DNA of 64,000 nucleotides from Metridium senile (GCA_949775045.1 OX459098.1:12772707-12836706); one strand, 5' to 3'; shown: positions 33,501 through 46,252, numbered from the stretch's first letter. Notes: a model not told the origin generated them from the letters alone. A program made the numbers and translations.

Positions 33501-36500
33501 AATCTTCAGATCAAAATGCCTACTATTAAAAGTTATATTAAAAGAAGATTATTTTAGGCTAGTTATTGAATATAGGGGTTAATCTGTCATATTCAGGTGG
33601 CAAGCGTCAACTTTTTCAAAAGCGAGTGGAAGTTATTTGGGTTTTAAAGTAGGCTCCCCATAAAATGTTATGAAATTGCTTAGTTTTCAAACGTAAATGC
33701 CTACTATTTAGAAAGCTTCAATTTCCATTTGTTAGCTGTGAAAGGTTAGATTTATATATTAAAGACGTTTCTATTTCAAGAGGCAAGACGTTGATTTTAT
33801 CAGCACAAGTTAAAGAAAACTTGATTTTTGTGAGCGCGGTTGACACAGAATCGGCCGAATTCTTTGTAAATGAGCCATTTGTTTTCAAATTTCCCGCGTG
33901 CTTTGGTGATCACGACCGTATGCAAATTAGGCGGCATCGGTCGATATGTCCAGTCATTCTACGCCATGAGTTGAAAATCTGAAAATCAAGTGCTAATAAG
34001 TGCACAAGACTTGATTTTAGAATGCAATTCTTAGACTAGATTCTTTCCGTACTCTTGCAATATAGATAAGAAATAACACTTATTACAAGTCACGTGACAC
34101 ACTACTCATGCTCACGTGACTTCTCTCACGATGTCATTCCCGTTTTTTTACACAGCTACCAACAAGCAGTCACCATGGAGGTCATCATGTCCGCAGCGTT
34201 TGGTATCCAATCAGACTTTCAGCACAACCCAAACGACCCAGTCATGCAAACGGCTACCAAAGCGATGAGGCCCAACATCTTCCTTCAGTTCATTGCTAAT
34301 GCTGTCATTCCTTTGCTTCCCTATGGGAGGAAGTTCCTGTACTCAGAGATGGGAAAGAAAATCTTTTTCAAGGAGTTATTTGATTTGGCAGATGTTGCTA
34401 GGAACGTTGTTGATATTAGACGAAAAGGTGAAGTTCGTAAAGTAAGTATTTTCTTTAATGAGGATTTGGAAGATCAGAGACTTCTTTTGAAAGTGCATAT
34501 ATACACCTGATTGCAATAACATTGTCATATAAAAAAGAAAATTACAAAATAGGAATTAATTAAAAGACAAAAACAGATTACTCAAGCTGAACTTCTTCTT
34601 TTGTCTTTTAATTAATTCCTATTTTGTAATTTTCTTTTTTATATGACAATGTTATTGCAATAAGGTGTAAACACTAGCACAAAACAAAGTTTAAGTTCAC
34701 TTATAAAACTCATTAATAATTCATGAGAAAATAATTGACCAAAGAAATCACAACCATGGGGTAGGTTGTATATCTCGTACAGATTTCTTCCTGATTTGCA
34801 TACGTTTTAACTAGCTTGAACTTTCTCGGCCAGATTTACTTTTATCTTGACAATTTTAATTAAAATATGAATGAACTAACGTTGGAGCAGGAGTTTCCGG
34901 TACTATAAAATATTTGCATCCGATCTGTATGAGATGCAATGGCTCGTCTTCGATTCACTACTGTATACAGTCATTTGAAAAAACGTTGTCGCCGACAGGC
35001 TCCGCGACTACGCGACAAGCCCAAGCGGGAGTATGGGTAAAATCACTAAAGCATTAATTTTTTAGCACGCGCTATAGGAAAATGCTGAAATATGTAGCGA
35101 GTAAATGAATGAATAATAATATGTAACTTCGTGTTCTGTGCAAAGAAATAAACCGTTGTATAGAGCGAGGAGATATCGACAAGTAAATAGATACTTCTTC
35201 AGTTTTCATGCAGAGAATTTGTCATCCAAATCAATCGCCAGCGTAAATCAATAATAGAAGCAAGGCACTGAGAGCTCAAGAAGTTGATAATATATGCAGC
35301 TAACTGCTTCAGTGATTTCTACCCGTACTCCTTTTAGGTCTAGTCGCGTAGTCGCGAAGCCGGTCGGCGACAACGGTTTTTCAGATGACTATATTCCATA
35401 CAGATCGGTCGCTCATATTGTATATAGTATATACTGACTATGTTTTTAACAGGATTTACTGGATTTGATGCTGAATGCCACATCAGACAACAAGAAGCTA
35501 TCAGACGATGAAGTGGTAGCTCAAAGTGTCATTTTCCTAATTGCTGGCTTCGAATCGTCCAGTACCACACTGGCCATGACGTGTTATCACCTAGCAACCA
35601 ACCCTGATATCCAGGAACGACTTCAGCAAGAGATTGACAGTGTTTGGACTAAGGAAGACCAAATGCCGTCGTACGAAACTGTCCAGGAATTACCCTACCT
35701 GGATATGGTGATATCAGAGACATTAAGACATTGTCCGCCAGGTTAGTGATGTGATAGCTTTTGTATGATAAGATAGGGTATACGGTAGAGAAAAGGAGAT
35801 GACTACAGAAAGAGATCAAATAAGATAGAAATGAGGTAAAGCAAAGTAAGGAATGCGGTAGAGTAGTGAGGTAGAGTAGGGAATGGGGTAGAGTAGGGAA
35901 TGGGGTAGAGTAGGGAATGGGGTAGAGTAGGAAGTGAGGTAGAGTAGGGAATGGAGTAGAGTAGGAAGTGAGGTAAAGTAGGGAATAGGGTAGAGTCATT
36001 CTCGTACCCAGACCCTACTCAGCTTTCTAGCAGATCGTAGGCTCTGGGAAACCCTACTGACCGGAAGCCAGAATTGTTGTGACAGCGTCCAGAGAGCGCA
36101 TGCGCCATCGACCGAGGTGCCCTGGGCACGAGAATGAACTAATGAACGAGCACATAGCATCGACGCCAACTTAATTAATATTCATCATCTTCTGTACGAG
36201 CCTTGGTACGCTTGAATTTGCAAACTATTTATAGATATTTTATGAATTGATTTTAATGGTTAAAGAAGTGCATTTGAGCGGTAACATTAGGCATGGACAA
36301 GCAAATATTACCGTAGAATAACATTCTTGGATCAGAATTCTATAAACTTGTAGAAAGAAAGGATTTATGAGCCTGTAAAGAATGTTGACACGTGTCTTAA
36401 GTTCTCCGAAGCTGCAACCTTCCCGTCACAGTGAATTAGGCAAATTTAAAAATAGCCGTTACTTGTTTAATTTTAACCCAAATCGCTTGAAATCTTCACA

Positions 36501-39500
36501 GACACTTAAATAAATAATAACTGAAAATGACACTAAAAGTTTTTATTGAATTGTTTTAATATTTAGTTGAAAAACATCGAAGATTTCAAAAGTCGCCTTA
36601 TATTTTTGCTGCGAGCGAAGCGAGTAGCGACACTAATTTCGACGGTATCCCTTTGTACTTGTGGACGAGCGTTCCTGGGCTATATATAGTGAGAAAAATC
36701 TCGATTTTCGGACTGGCTGGCTGGCTGGCGGGCTGGCGATGATTTCCGAACATGTAATACGTTAGGTCAGCAACTTTCGCCATTAAAGTACCTAATTTAT
36801 ATATATTAGAGACCAGAGACTATTCTGTGGGAAATTCCTAAGCCGAAGAAGATATAAATAAGTCAACTTCTCGAACGAGTTATGGCCAGTCACACAGCAA
36901 CGCTTGCAATATGGAATTTCAGTGTGATTCCAAACTGATTACGTTAACATATTCGATCGCATTCGAGATTTGATCACGCTAATCCACGAGCGCTAATCAC
37001 ATGTAAGTTAATATTACTAAAAACATACAACTTTGTACATTCTTGAATATAGCTAGGAAGATAATATAATTAATAAGTTGGCTTCTCGAGTGAGTTTCAT
37101 ATTGACACTTATCAGTGAGATTTTAAACTGATTACATAAACATATCACATTCGAGTTCCACGAGCGCTAACTACATGTAATAAACTAAAAACATACAATT
37201 TCGTACATTCTTGAAAATAGGAAGATAAAAAGTCAGCTTTTCGACAAGTTATTGAACATAATGCCTACATATCCACCTAATAGCCAGGATTGGGCTGCCT
37301 GTGGAATATTGTGTAAACAGCTCGTTCCACGGAATAGTTTCATCAAATTATCCGAGTTTTTCGCACTGTAATAATCTCAAAATCAAACGTATTTATTGCT
37401 GGAAGCATTGATCAAGTTCACGATCGACTTTTAGTGACATTTCTCGCAGGAAAAGACAATGTTCTTTTACGAGTTTTTCAGCGCTGTTATGTGCTCAGAG
37501 TTTGTCAATGAAACTTTGGCCACCGTAGATCAGATCTTTATTACCGAAGGAGATTGACTTTATCTGGATGCTCTTGCAAGTAAAATCATCCCTGATACAG
37601 AGACGTTGTCCTTATACTATCTGTCGCAGTCTGAGTTAGTGAATAGGAAACTTAAGTTATAATTCTTACATTTGTTTATTAAATTTTGCACAAAATAATC
37701 AGGTAAACAGTGGTATTGACTATTAGTGAACGTAAATAAAGACCCTTCTCCTTTGTTGAAAGTCGACTTATCGAACGAGTTATGGCCAGTTACACACAGC
37801 AATGCTTGCAAATTCTAAAGTAACCGTATTCGATCGCATTCGAGATTCGATCACGCTACTTCACGAGCGCTAATCACATGCATGTAATATTACTATTTAT
37901 TATATATTTGAGATACTACGCGCGTTGTGATTGGTCGAGCACTGTGCTTTATAGGTGAACGGAGCACAGTTGTGACGACATCATAACGAATCTCTGTCAC
38001 GCACCGAACTCGATTTCTTTCAAGCTCTGGCAAAATTAGAAAACAAAACACTAAAATAAGATATTTTAAATCAGGAAATATTGAGAATCAGCCTATTTTC
38101 ACACAGAAATACAATCTATTGTTTATATTTAGAAGGCAAAGTGAAGTTTCAAAAGAAAAAAACGTAAAATACAACCAAAAAGTCACCAAAAAACAAATCG
38201 CAAAATATATAGGACTCAAAACCGGCCAAATATAAAATTACACCAAACTTGATGATTTCAAGACTTCTACAAAAAGCATAGCTTTCCAAACGATCCCTAA
38301 ATATTGCATTCTCTAACAAAAACAACTTTGAGCATGTTTTTGCTGAAAAAAATTAAGATTACTATCAGTTTCAGCAAACGGTTTGCTTGGGACGAACAGT
38401 TGGTGAAAATTTGTCAAAAGGACTGCAAAACGGCATAAATTTAAAACACATATGCTCCATGAGAACAAACTGGCATTTATTACAATTTTTTACTTACAGA
38501 AAAGTGATTTCCATTCATCGTTTATCCATAAAAACTTGTTTTTATCGGCCTTTTGCAGTCCCTTTTGCATAGATTGAATTTCATTCGCACAAGTGTAGAG
38601 TGGCGTGACAGTGTTATAGGAGACCGAAATAGGAAACCAAGACGGTAACCAATCAGCGCTCGAGAACTCACATGAATGTTAGTAGGGAGAATTTTGAACA
38701 AGAATCAGTAACTTAATCGATAAAAAACGTGAAATTAAAGTGATTTAAGCTTAAAATAAATGAGCAAATATATAATAAAACAAATAGAACAGTCTTTTCC
38801 GTGCTCTGTTCAGTTATAAAGCACTCAGAAAGTGAAGAGAGCACTCAAGAAGTGAGGAGAAGCACTCGCTTTCAGCTCGTGCTTCTCCCATCACTTCTTT
38901 CGTGCTCTCGTCACTTTCATCGTGCTTTATAACTGAACAGAGCACGGAAAAGCCTGTTCTATTTGTTAATAAAAAACGTACAATTTCGACAAGTAATTGA
39001 ACATAATGCTTACATAATCGCTTACTGAATAGCCAAGATTGCATGGGCTGCTGCGCCTATGGAATATTATGTAAACAGCTCGCAGCATTTCACTTTTGAC
39101 AGAAACGGCTAGTCTTATATAAATATTGACTCCTGGGCTACCTGTGGATATGCCTAGTTAGACCATTGCTATTGTTATACCACTTAGCCAATCAGATCCC
39201 TTGATATTATCAGGTTTCTCAGAGCCTACGACCTTTCGTTAGAAAGCTGAGTAGGATCTGGGTACGAGAATGAGGGTAGAGTAGGAAGTGAGGTAGAGTA
39301 GGGAATGGGGTAGAGTAGGAAGTGAGGTAGAGTAGGGAATGTGGTAGAGTAAGAAATGGGGTACAGTCGGGAATAAGGTAAAGAAGAAAAAGGGTTGGAC
39401 TCCAAAATTAATAGGTTAAATACGTAAGGAATTGGGTAGAGACGAAAATTGGCAATGAAGTAGGGAATATTGGCACGCTTTTATGATATCTTTTTGGTTT

Positions 39501-40262
39501 AGAACATTCTCCAGAGCAATGTAGCCGATTGGTCAGTTTCTCGTATGAACAGTTTAATTTCCGAAAAACTGATCAATTCAATTAGGGGAGGAATGGGCCA
39601 GATTGGAAAAAAGCTCTGCTTTATTTGAAACCCAATAAAGATTTATTATTATTATTATTAGGAAAAAGGAATATGAGGGAGGGAAGAGGGGAAATTTTAT
39701 TTTTTGTATTTTATTTTGTATTTATTGTTTGTTTATTTTTGTTCATTTTATTTTATTTTTTTTACGTAATGTCAATAGTTATTTTACATATGCTTGTAGC
39801 TTTTGTAGTAAAAGGGAGATGATGGGTAAATAGGTGCTATAACTGACACTGACAATCTTCTTCTTCTTTTCAGGTACTTTCCTTATGCGTGAGTGCACCA
39901 AGGACTGCATTATCAAAGGTCTAAAAATCCCCAAGGGCACCATAATCGTCATACCAGCATACACCCTACACAGGGATCCCGAATTCTACCCAGATCCCGA
40001 TAAGTTCGATCCAGAGCGTTTCAGCGCGAAGGGCAAAGAGTCACGTGACCCGTTCTCGTTTCTAGGCTTTGGTTATGGTCCTCGCAATTGCATCGGCATG
40101 AGGTTTGCACAGATGGAAATGAAATTGGTCATGGCAAGGCTGTTGAAAAGATATTCCTTTTTCGTGGCTCCTGAGACCCAAGTGCCAGTGGTATTGCAGG
40201 CAATGATTACATTAGGCCCTAAGGGAGGGGTGGTTCTGGGAGTTAAAAAGCGAAAAGTTTAG
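30574..40262 (+). CDS. Cytochrome P450, CYP3-clan, five exons, complete
   Basis: A heme-thiolate monooxygenase, probably ER-anchored. Exons: 30574-30897, 32399-32604, 34156-34441, 35453-35741, 39874-40262. All junctions are GT-AG and phases agree (0, 2, 0, 1), giving 497 residues, the usual length for CYP3-type enzymes (about 500). Seen in the translation: N-terminal membrane anchor (residues 8-23), a proline hinge (GPKPWPFIGN), WRRIR C-helix, I-helix AGFESSS (303-309), ExxR as ETLR (361-364), PERF (415-418), and the heme loop FGYGPRNCIG with Cys441. Order and spacing fit CYP3A-like enzymes, which oxidise lipophilic steroids and xenobiotics; the substrate here is unknown. No frame damage. The introns are loaded with repeats, of 1.5, 1.55, 1.0 and 4.1 kb. 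Confidence 0.92.
31292..32361. mobile_element. 1.07 kb foldback element in P450 intron 1
   Basis: CACAGGTAGCCCAAGCTATG at the left and the exact complement at the right. Arms of about 475 bp are nearly identical over their full length, without indels, around a centre near 31826; flanks ATAAAAT on both sides suggest a 7-bp target duplication. The same 63-codon frame appears on opposite strands in the two arms purely because of this symmetry. Confidence 0.85.
32740..32769. repeat. (GTT)n microsatellite
   Basis: About eight GTT units in P450 intron 2, directly before the minisatellite. Confidence 0.9.
32772..33383 (+). repeat. 11-copy poly-G minisatellite in P450 intron 2
   Basis: A constant core (TAGTACTAGCCGGCTAAATT followed by GTAAGTTTACTATC) alternates with a G-run module of variable length (5 to over 25 G with GGGGAGGGGAGG). 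Only one core base varies (GTCAG in the seventh copy). The G-rich strand is the sense strand, so the array could form G-quadruplexes in the pre-mRNA or non-template DNA. Confidence 0.95.
33400..34080. other. P450 intron 2, unique part
   Basis: No additional exon or repeat family recognised. An open frame at 33791-33982 shows no familiar motif and lacks splice context. Confidence 0.5.
34511..34660. repeat. Inverted repeat in P450 intron 3
   Basis: Arms of about 63 bp (TTGCAATAACATTGTCATAT to its complement) around a 25-bp centre. Confidence 0.85.
34919..35408. mobile_element. 490-bp TIR element in P450 intron 3
   Basis: CCGATCTGTATG at the left and CATACAGATCGG at the right, followed inward by AACGTTGTCGCCGACAGGCT and its approximate complement. 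Non-coding. Confidence 0.7.
35815..35995. repeat. GGTAGAGTAGGGAAT minisatellite, left part
   Basis: About ten units of 17-19 bp (GTAGAGTAGGGAATGGG). The array continues at 39274 after the inserted element. Confidence 0.85.
35996..39273. mobile_element. 3.28 kb TIR element inserted in a minisatellite
   Basis: Long imperfect TIRs of about 55 bp starting TCATTCTCGTACCCAGA; flanking duplication GGGTAGAG (35988-35995, 39274-39281), although the repeat context makes this less decisive. No transposase frame. The interior has several repeats of TCGAACGAGTTATGGCCAGT (around 36873 and 37772, with shorter variants) and nested inverted repeats, including 38784-38966. Non-autonomous. The first 20 TIR bases resemble those of 530-1349. 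Confidence 0.75.
38784..38966. repeat. Nested hairpin inside the 3.28 kb element
   Basis: AAATAGAACAGTCTTTTCCG at the left mirrors CGGAAAAGCCTGTTCTATTT at the right; the inner part alternates GCACTC and GTGCTT motifs. Confidence 0.8.
39274..39375. repeat. GGTAGAGTAGGAAGTGA minisatellite, right part
   Basis: Continuation of the array at 35815-35995. Confidence 0.85.
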
Positions 40263-40510
40263 TAACTGCCTTCTCTTTAACGATTGCTTTAGTATAAGTA
40301 AGAATCACTGATGTATCCTGACCAAGGCAGTGTTATACTGTTAGAGATTAATATTTGATGCTCTATCAATCATTTATGAAATATTTGAAAAAAATTTCTT
40401 TGGTATTCTAGTTTATTGTAGAATTGATTCCTGTGGCCCTTACAGCTTTCCATCTTCCAAACACAGTTTCCCTATACTTCTTTGACTGGCTGCGTATCCA
40501 GCGTGGTTGG

Positions 40511-40582
40511 TCCTTGTGGTGTAGTGGTTAACACATCGGACTAGGAAGCCGAAACCGTGGGGTTCAATTCCCGCCAAGGGCA
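40511..40582 (+). repeat. tRNA-like SINE head, copy 1
   Basis: A cloverleaf can be drawn: TCCTTG/CAAGGG acceptor, GTGT/ACAC D stem, TCGG/CCGA anticodon stem with loop CTAGGAA, and GTGGG/CCCGC T stem with GGTTCAATTCC (B box). The T loop has one extra base, and a second copy sits 250 bp downstream in a tandem repeat, so this is a tRNA-derived repeat rather than a working tRNA gene. Confidence 0.6.
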
Positions 40583-40763
40583 TATGATATTTTTCTCATG
40601 TATCTGTATTTCACTTATACACCGAACGCATTTCAATTCATTATTTCACTCCAATTCTGCGTTTTCATTTATGGTGTTTAAATTACCCTTAGAGATTAAT
40701 ATCGCCCTGGGACCTCTGTCGGTTGCCCTATACTTCTACTGGCTGAGTATCCAGTGTGGTTGG

Positions 40764-40833
40764 TCCTTGTCGTGTAGTGGTTAACACATCGGACTAGAAA
40801 GCCAACACCGTGGGTTCCAGTCCCGCCAAGGCC
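40764..40833 (+). repeat. tRNA-like SINE head, copy 2
   Basis: Same head (TCCTTGTCGTGTAGTGGTTA) with anticodon-loop CTAGAAA and a weaker B box GGTTCCAGTCC. Flanking sequence (CTATACTTCT, TATCCAG) is shared with copy 1. A decayed minus-strand relative lies at about 58735-58870. Confidence 0.55.
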
Positions 40834-41556
40834 AATCTCACTTCCGGCTTTAATTCCTGGAAAAACTCAAACTTTACAAGCTAAAATGGGGTTATATTTA
40901 TATGAAAGGTTGACATGTATTGACATTACATCTAGGCTTATGACTGGCTAACTACTATCATGTGACCTTAACGAGATAGCTAAGATGTGGCACAAAATCA
41001 TCTTAGAAAACTGTGTTTAACTTTGGGACGCACTGAACTATCCTCGTCAGGAGAGCTAAGGGGCTGACCATTTGATTTTTGCACAAAACACCTTCCACAC
41101 ACCCCCTTCCCCTCCCCCTTAAAAGTCAAATAGTCCGCCCCTATACCGACGAATCCAATCGCTATAAATTTCTAAGTTATTATTAATGAATAGAGAAGAC
41201 TCTTTTCACTAAAGGATATAGTGATGAATTAGTGAGAATACAGTAATAGAACCTGAATTTTTCAATTTAGCCTAAATAGGTTCTTAATAGGTTCTTATAT
41301 AAATGGTACTTAAACCATAATAGGTTCTTATGGGGAGGGGACTTAAAATGGAAATTTTAGCCTAACAGTTTCTTAAAACCCTGGTTTTCATACGTGAGCC
41401 ATTACTGTATAGGACATAATCTGCATGTATAGCAGCCATAGCAACCAGCTGAAAGCATGTATAATTCCTATTTGAATTTGATATTATTATAGCAAATAAA
41501 CTACATGTAGCTGTCTTACTAAATGTGATTTTGGTGACATACGTTAAACATTTGGT

Positions 41557-41813
41557 CCCGGGGGGGGGGGGGGGGGGGGGTACTCCCTTTGTCCAAGTGG
41601 TAGGGGTGATCGGCGGAGGTTTTGAAAATGACCCCTAAAAGGTACGCACAGATACAAATAAAGCAGAGTAAAAACGACCCTTACAACTGATTTTTGAGCC
41701 AAAACTCTAAAAGGACCATAAAAGGTACGCACAGGAAATATTTTAACCCTAAAAGGTACGCCGATCACCCCTACCACTTGGATAAAGGGAGTAACCCCCC
41801 CCCCCCCCCCGGG
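41557..41813. mobile_element. Foldback element with poly-G/poly-C ends, 8-bp TSD
   Basis: CCCGGGGG...CCCCCGGG termini flanked by CATTTGGT (41549-41556 and 41814-41821). Inside each end is TCCAAGTGGTAGGGGTGATC or its complement, and GTACGC/AAAAGGTACG motifs recur internally. An 8-bp target duplication points to a hAT-type source; inferred. Confidence 0.85.
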
Positions 41814-42375
41814 CATTTGGTCTACGAGTTGACTGACATATCTCTTTAAACCTGTCCTAAAGAGATATAATTTCTAGATTTAACGTGTTTTCCACACTAG
41901 TAAAAAATATACTTTATAGGTGATAGGTAATAGGTACTTTATAGATTCTTCTCATGCAAAGGGATTTCAGAAACAATTTACAAAACATATCAATATAAGA
42001 AATTATTTACAATGAATAAAACTTTTAATACAATGTGAAATAACTAACAATATTGTATAAGTGATATAGCCTGCGTCAAATGCGAGTAAAACTATTTACT
42101 GTAAATATAGTAGTTTTTCATATAATAATTAATTCCTTTAACAGAGTCGTCACGCTGTTAGTTTTGGAGTCGTCAGCTGTCGAGTTCGAATTCCTTCATA
42201 AAGTTTAATTTATGTTTTATTTATTTATTTTATATATATTATTTACAAAAGAAATGATAAGACACGAGAAGCTTAACGATAACGATACTTTATGGCGTGA
42301 TATGAATGCTACTTTTAACCAATCACGTTGAAGCCTCTACATGACGTGATGTCGTGTTTTGGCGCAATTTCAAAA

Positions 42376-42470
42376 TATATATAAACCAACGGATAGCTTG
42401 TTGTGAGGTCAGTTCATTTGTAAGCTTCTTGCGCTCACACTGAAATCATCATTTGAAGAAAAAACTCGAG
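42376..42470 (+). promoter_or_regulatory. Possible TATA promoter with non-coding first exon
   Basis: TATATAAA (42378-42385) is followed about 26 nt later by the initiator-like TCAGTT (42409-42414), and a donor CTCGAG|GTAAGC at 42470/42471 would end a 60-nt untranslated exon. It could be the 5' exon of the VMO1-like gene at 46749, but the other two paralogues have no obvious counterpart. Confidence 0.35.
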
Positions 42471-43189
42471 GTAAGCTTGATCCGTACTCTAAATTTACAT
42501 GATTTATCATTTGTAGTTTTGTATTTTGAGTTTTTGCTTTAATTGTTTTGGGTTTATGTTTGTTTTGATAATTATTGTAAAGCGCGGCAAAATCTGCTGT
42601 GAAACGGCCTGTGTTTGTAGCTGTTACGTGTGTACCCAGAGATAGAGAATTTACAGTTATTAATTTTAATTATTTTACATGCTTCGCCATAAAAATGGCG
42701 GGGAATTGCAACAGAGCGAGGCTCCAATAAATACTTCCCAAAATAATACAAAAATAACAAAAATGTAAATAAATATAAAGCAAATGTCTATAAAGCTAGA
42801 AAACAGTCTATAACATTTACAGCTTGTGCTTGATGACATTTGGGACAAATACTATAGACCAATTACAGGATTTTTGTATTCGTTTTTGGAGTTTTAGTTT
42901 TAGGCCAGTGTTTAGTCAATGCATTTCCAAAAATAATTTTCAGTATTTGGGTACTTTTCAAGTATATAGGCTAGTATATCTTGGCACCACTTGTTGAATG
43001 TTTTGATCGTTATTTTAGACGTAACGTTTTTTATACGGTCTACTGATGCTCACCACGTGCACCTAAAAAATCACGTTAGAAACACGATGGTTTTTGGCAT
43101 GAGCAGTCACAATATACCTTTCCCGAATTCGCTTGGATGATCACAAAACAATGGTAACGAGTCGGGTTGGCCTCGATAAATAACACATT

Positions 43190-43290
43190 CAAGGCAAACC
43201 TTAAACTCAGATTTAAGCCGTTGGGGTTTCGTGCGCGCGGTTACGGGGGAGAGTATCGCGGGCGCACGAAACCTCAACGGCTGAAATCCG
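43190..43290. repeat. Short inverted repeat
   Basis: AGATTTAAGCCGTTGGGGTTTCGTGCGCGC faces GCGCACGAAACCTCAACGGC (43262 onward); a related short sequence is near 14425-14445. It is given as a repeat only. Confidence 0.5.
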
Positions 43291-43682
43291 AGCCTAGACC
43301 AACCTCGACTTGGGGACCTTTGTCTTGTGATCATTAAAGCAAATTAGGAAAGGCCTATATCAGATGATACGATGCTAAAAAAACGTACAAAATGAATACG
43401 ACTCACGATACGATTACTATTACGAATTCAACTGAATGGACTTACGATGTTAAAACACTTACGATACGACACTTAAGACGCTCACAATAGGACGTTTAAT
43501 GTAAAGGCAGATTACAACAATAAAATTACGACTTATTAGTACAAAGACTACAAACGCTTTACCTCCTGAAAGCAATGCAGGAGACCTCAACTTTTAACAT
43601 GTTTTTTAGTGTCTGTCTGTTTTTCTTTACTAATATTTATCATGCTTACTGACCCTTTGACGGGGTCTGTAAACAAATCAAA

Positions 43683-44110
43683 TCATTTTGATGACAGCAT
43701 TGTGTATGTACGTGCTTTGTAATTTTGCATGTGTAAATACGTCTTCGTGTATCTTGTCATATTGAAGTATAAAAGGGGCGATAATTGTTTTTTTTTTAAT
43801 CATCTTTTGAAACAAGGCGAGGGCCAAAATAATTTTGATGACAGTATTGTGTATGTACATGCTTTGTAATTTTGCATGTGTAAATATGTCTTCGTGTATC
43901 TTGTCATATTGAAGTATAAAAGGGGCGATAATTGTGTTTTCTAAAAAATCATCTTTTGAAACAAGGCGAGGGCCAAAATAATTTTGATGACAGTATTGTG
44001 TATGTACGTGCTTTGTAATTTTGCATGTGTAAATACGTCTTCGTGTATCTTGTCATATTGAAGAATAAGATGGACTATAATCAATGACTTTTATCATTGT
44101 TTGAAACAAG
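43683..44110. repeat. About 148-bp tandem repeat, three units
   Basis: Units begin TTTTGATGACAGYATTGTGT at about 43686, 43833 and 43982. Each contains TATTGAAGTATAAAAGGGGC or a mutated form (GAATAAGATGGAC in the third). Confidence 0.85.
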
Positions 44111-44510
44111 GCGAGCGCCAATCAGAAATCTCTTCATATATCCTTGCTAGTCAGCTTGAGGTCCAGGACACAGTTTGTGCCGTTGTTTCAAAGACGGACT
44201 TAACCGAGAAAAAATTAATCCGGATCAGTGACGCAGGGCAGTTCACTACATTTTTTGCCTTTTTGTTTTAACTTAGCTCTTCTTTTCTTTGTATTTGTTG
44301 TTTCTTGAACAGTATTCAGTTATACAATTATCTAATGATTATTTAAATGTGGCTTTCATATATAGTATTTGTTTTATCTCTGTTTTGGTTATGCAGTTTG
44401 AAAGCATTTTTCTGTGCTATCTTATGTTGTTAAGGACTACGTTTCTAGCCTTTTTGAAGTTGTCAATCATGATAATAATAATAATAGTAGTAATAACAAT
44501 TAAAAAAAAT

Positions 44511-44655
44511 GATAGAGTACAAATATTATACCCGTGAAACAAGTAGTACTAATTAGTACTAAATATTGCTAATTAAACAATAGAAAACAATAGAATTAGC
44601 ATAAAATATCACTATTTAGTACTATTTATGTTTCATGCTTTAAAGGTTTGTACTC
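44511..44655. mobile_element. MITE related to the 141-bp TA family
   Basis: GAGTACAAATATTATACC at the left and GGTTTGTACTC at the right with TA flanks and internal TAGTACTAATTAGTACTAAA. A diverged cousin of the element at 10647. Confidence 0.65.
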
Positions 44656-44697
44656 TAATATTCCTCCTTTATATAGCGCTATCAAAAAGCTCGTAGC

Positions 44698-44967
44698 CCC
44701 GGGGGGGGGGGGGGGGGTTCGGGGGGGGGGGTTCTCCCTTTATCCAAGTGGTAGGGGTGATCGGCGTACCTTTTAGGGTTAAAATATTTCCTGTGCGTAC
44801 CTTTAAGGGTCCATTTAGAGTTTTGGCTCAAAAATCAGTTGTAAGGGTCGTTTTTACTCTGCTTTATTGTTATCTGTGCGTACCTTTTAGGGGTCATTTT
44901 CAAAATCTCCGCCGATCACCCCTACCACTTGGACAAAGGGAGAACCCCCCCCCCCCCCCCCCCCGGG
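44698..44967. mobile_element. Foldback element with poly-G/poly-C ends, 8-bp TSD
   Basis: Second well-bounded member: flanks CTCGTAGC (44690-44697 and 44968-44975), termini CCCGGGG and CCCCGGG, internal GTACCTTTTAGGG repeats. Confidence 0.85.
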
Positions 44968-45879
44968 CTCGTAGCGCTTCAAAACTCTACAGATATAATT
45001 GTGTGGAGAACTTATCGATCTGCTGTAAACCAGCAGTTTACAATAATGAGTGTGATTGAAGTTTCTTGGACAGTATTCAGGTCTATAATTATGTAATGAT
45101 TATTTAAATATGGCTTTCATAATATATTTCTTTTGTCTAATTATTATTTAGATATGGCTTTAATAGTATTTGTTTTATCTCTGTTTTGGTTATGCTTTGA
45201 AAGCATTTTTCTGTGCTATCCTATGTTGTTAAGGACTACGTTTTTAGCCTTTTTGAAGTCGTCAAAAATAATAATAGTAATGGTAACAATACAAATGGTA
45301 ATAAGCTTTTCAGATCTACAGTCATGATTATGTGGAGGCCTGTCTTATCGGACTATTGTAATCCATAGCAAAGAAAACTATCATGAGTGTTGTTAGTAAA
45401 TGCCTCCTAGGCCTGGTTGTTGTACCGGGAGACAATATGTTTGCGAATTTAAGGTTATTTAATTTAAATACACTGGGAGGGGGATGGGAGGGGAAGTGTA
45501 TGGGTTGTCGAGTACCAGTATCGAGAATCCTGGTCGTATCTCTTAGTTAAAATTCAACGATTTTTATGTATCTTTTAGGGGTTAAAAATTGTCCATGACA
45601 CGCCCTTTTTGAAGGGTTTCCGGTGTCTTTTCGGGGTGGTTTTCTTTTCCAATGAGTACACCTGTCGACACCCGATACCTTTACCCCCGATTCCCCCCTC
45701 CCCCGGGGAACACCCCCCCCCCCCCGGGTACAACCTCGTTTTCACAGTCAGTTCTCTAAGAAAGACAAAGTGTTTCAGCAATAGAGTTACAATACACAAG
45801 GGACTTTATAAAGTAAAGTACTATATAACATTACTATTATAATAAAAGTATAAAGGTAATCTATCGTGGGTATTACATT

Positions 45880-45985
45880 AGTAGAGAGTATCCGTTTGTC
45901 TGACGAATGTCCAAGGTTTGGACTATACCATGTTTCGGCTGCTACTGCAGTCTTTATCAGGCGATGAGTAGACTGAATAATGTTT
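45880..45985 (-). other. Hammerhead-like motif, decayed (copy 1 of 3)
   Basis: On the minus strand: CCTGATAAAGACTGCAGTAG then CAGCCGAAACATGG. This resembles a hammerhead ribozyme core (CUGAUGA, stem II, GAAAC) with G-to-A change in CUGAUGA. Related copies lie at about 51050-51115 (with CCGAAACGTCG) and partly at 58255. Such motifs mark Penelope-like and other retroelements. Confidence 0.35.
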
Positions 45986-46252
45986 AGTATTTTTAATGTT
46001 ATATCTTTAATATTCGCGTCTATAGCCGTTATACTCGTGTACTATTCCAAATGAAAGATTGTCATAGGAAATAGATCCAAGCCGGAAGAATATATAGTTT
46101 GAATATGTATATAGAAACAGTATATGTGTTTCTATAGCCACATACATGTTTTAGAAAACCTTGTACATTCCGCTATTTAGTATATATCTATCACAAATCT
46201 ACGTGGCGATCTAGTTGCTCAGTCTCAAGCTGCATTCATTTCTTATATATAT

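Noticed and set aside
40511..40582. A functional tRNA gene
   Set aside because: Cloverleaf is possible but the T loop has an extra base, copies are tandem, and the flanks are a repeat; called as a SINE-like head.
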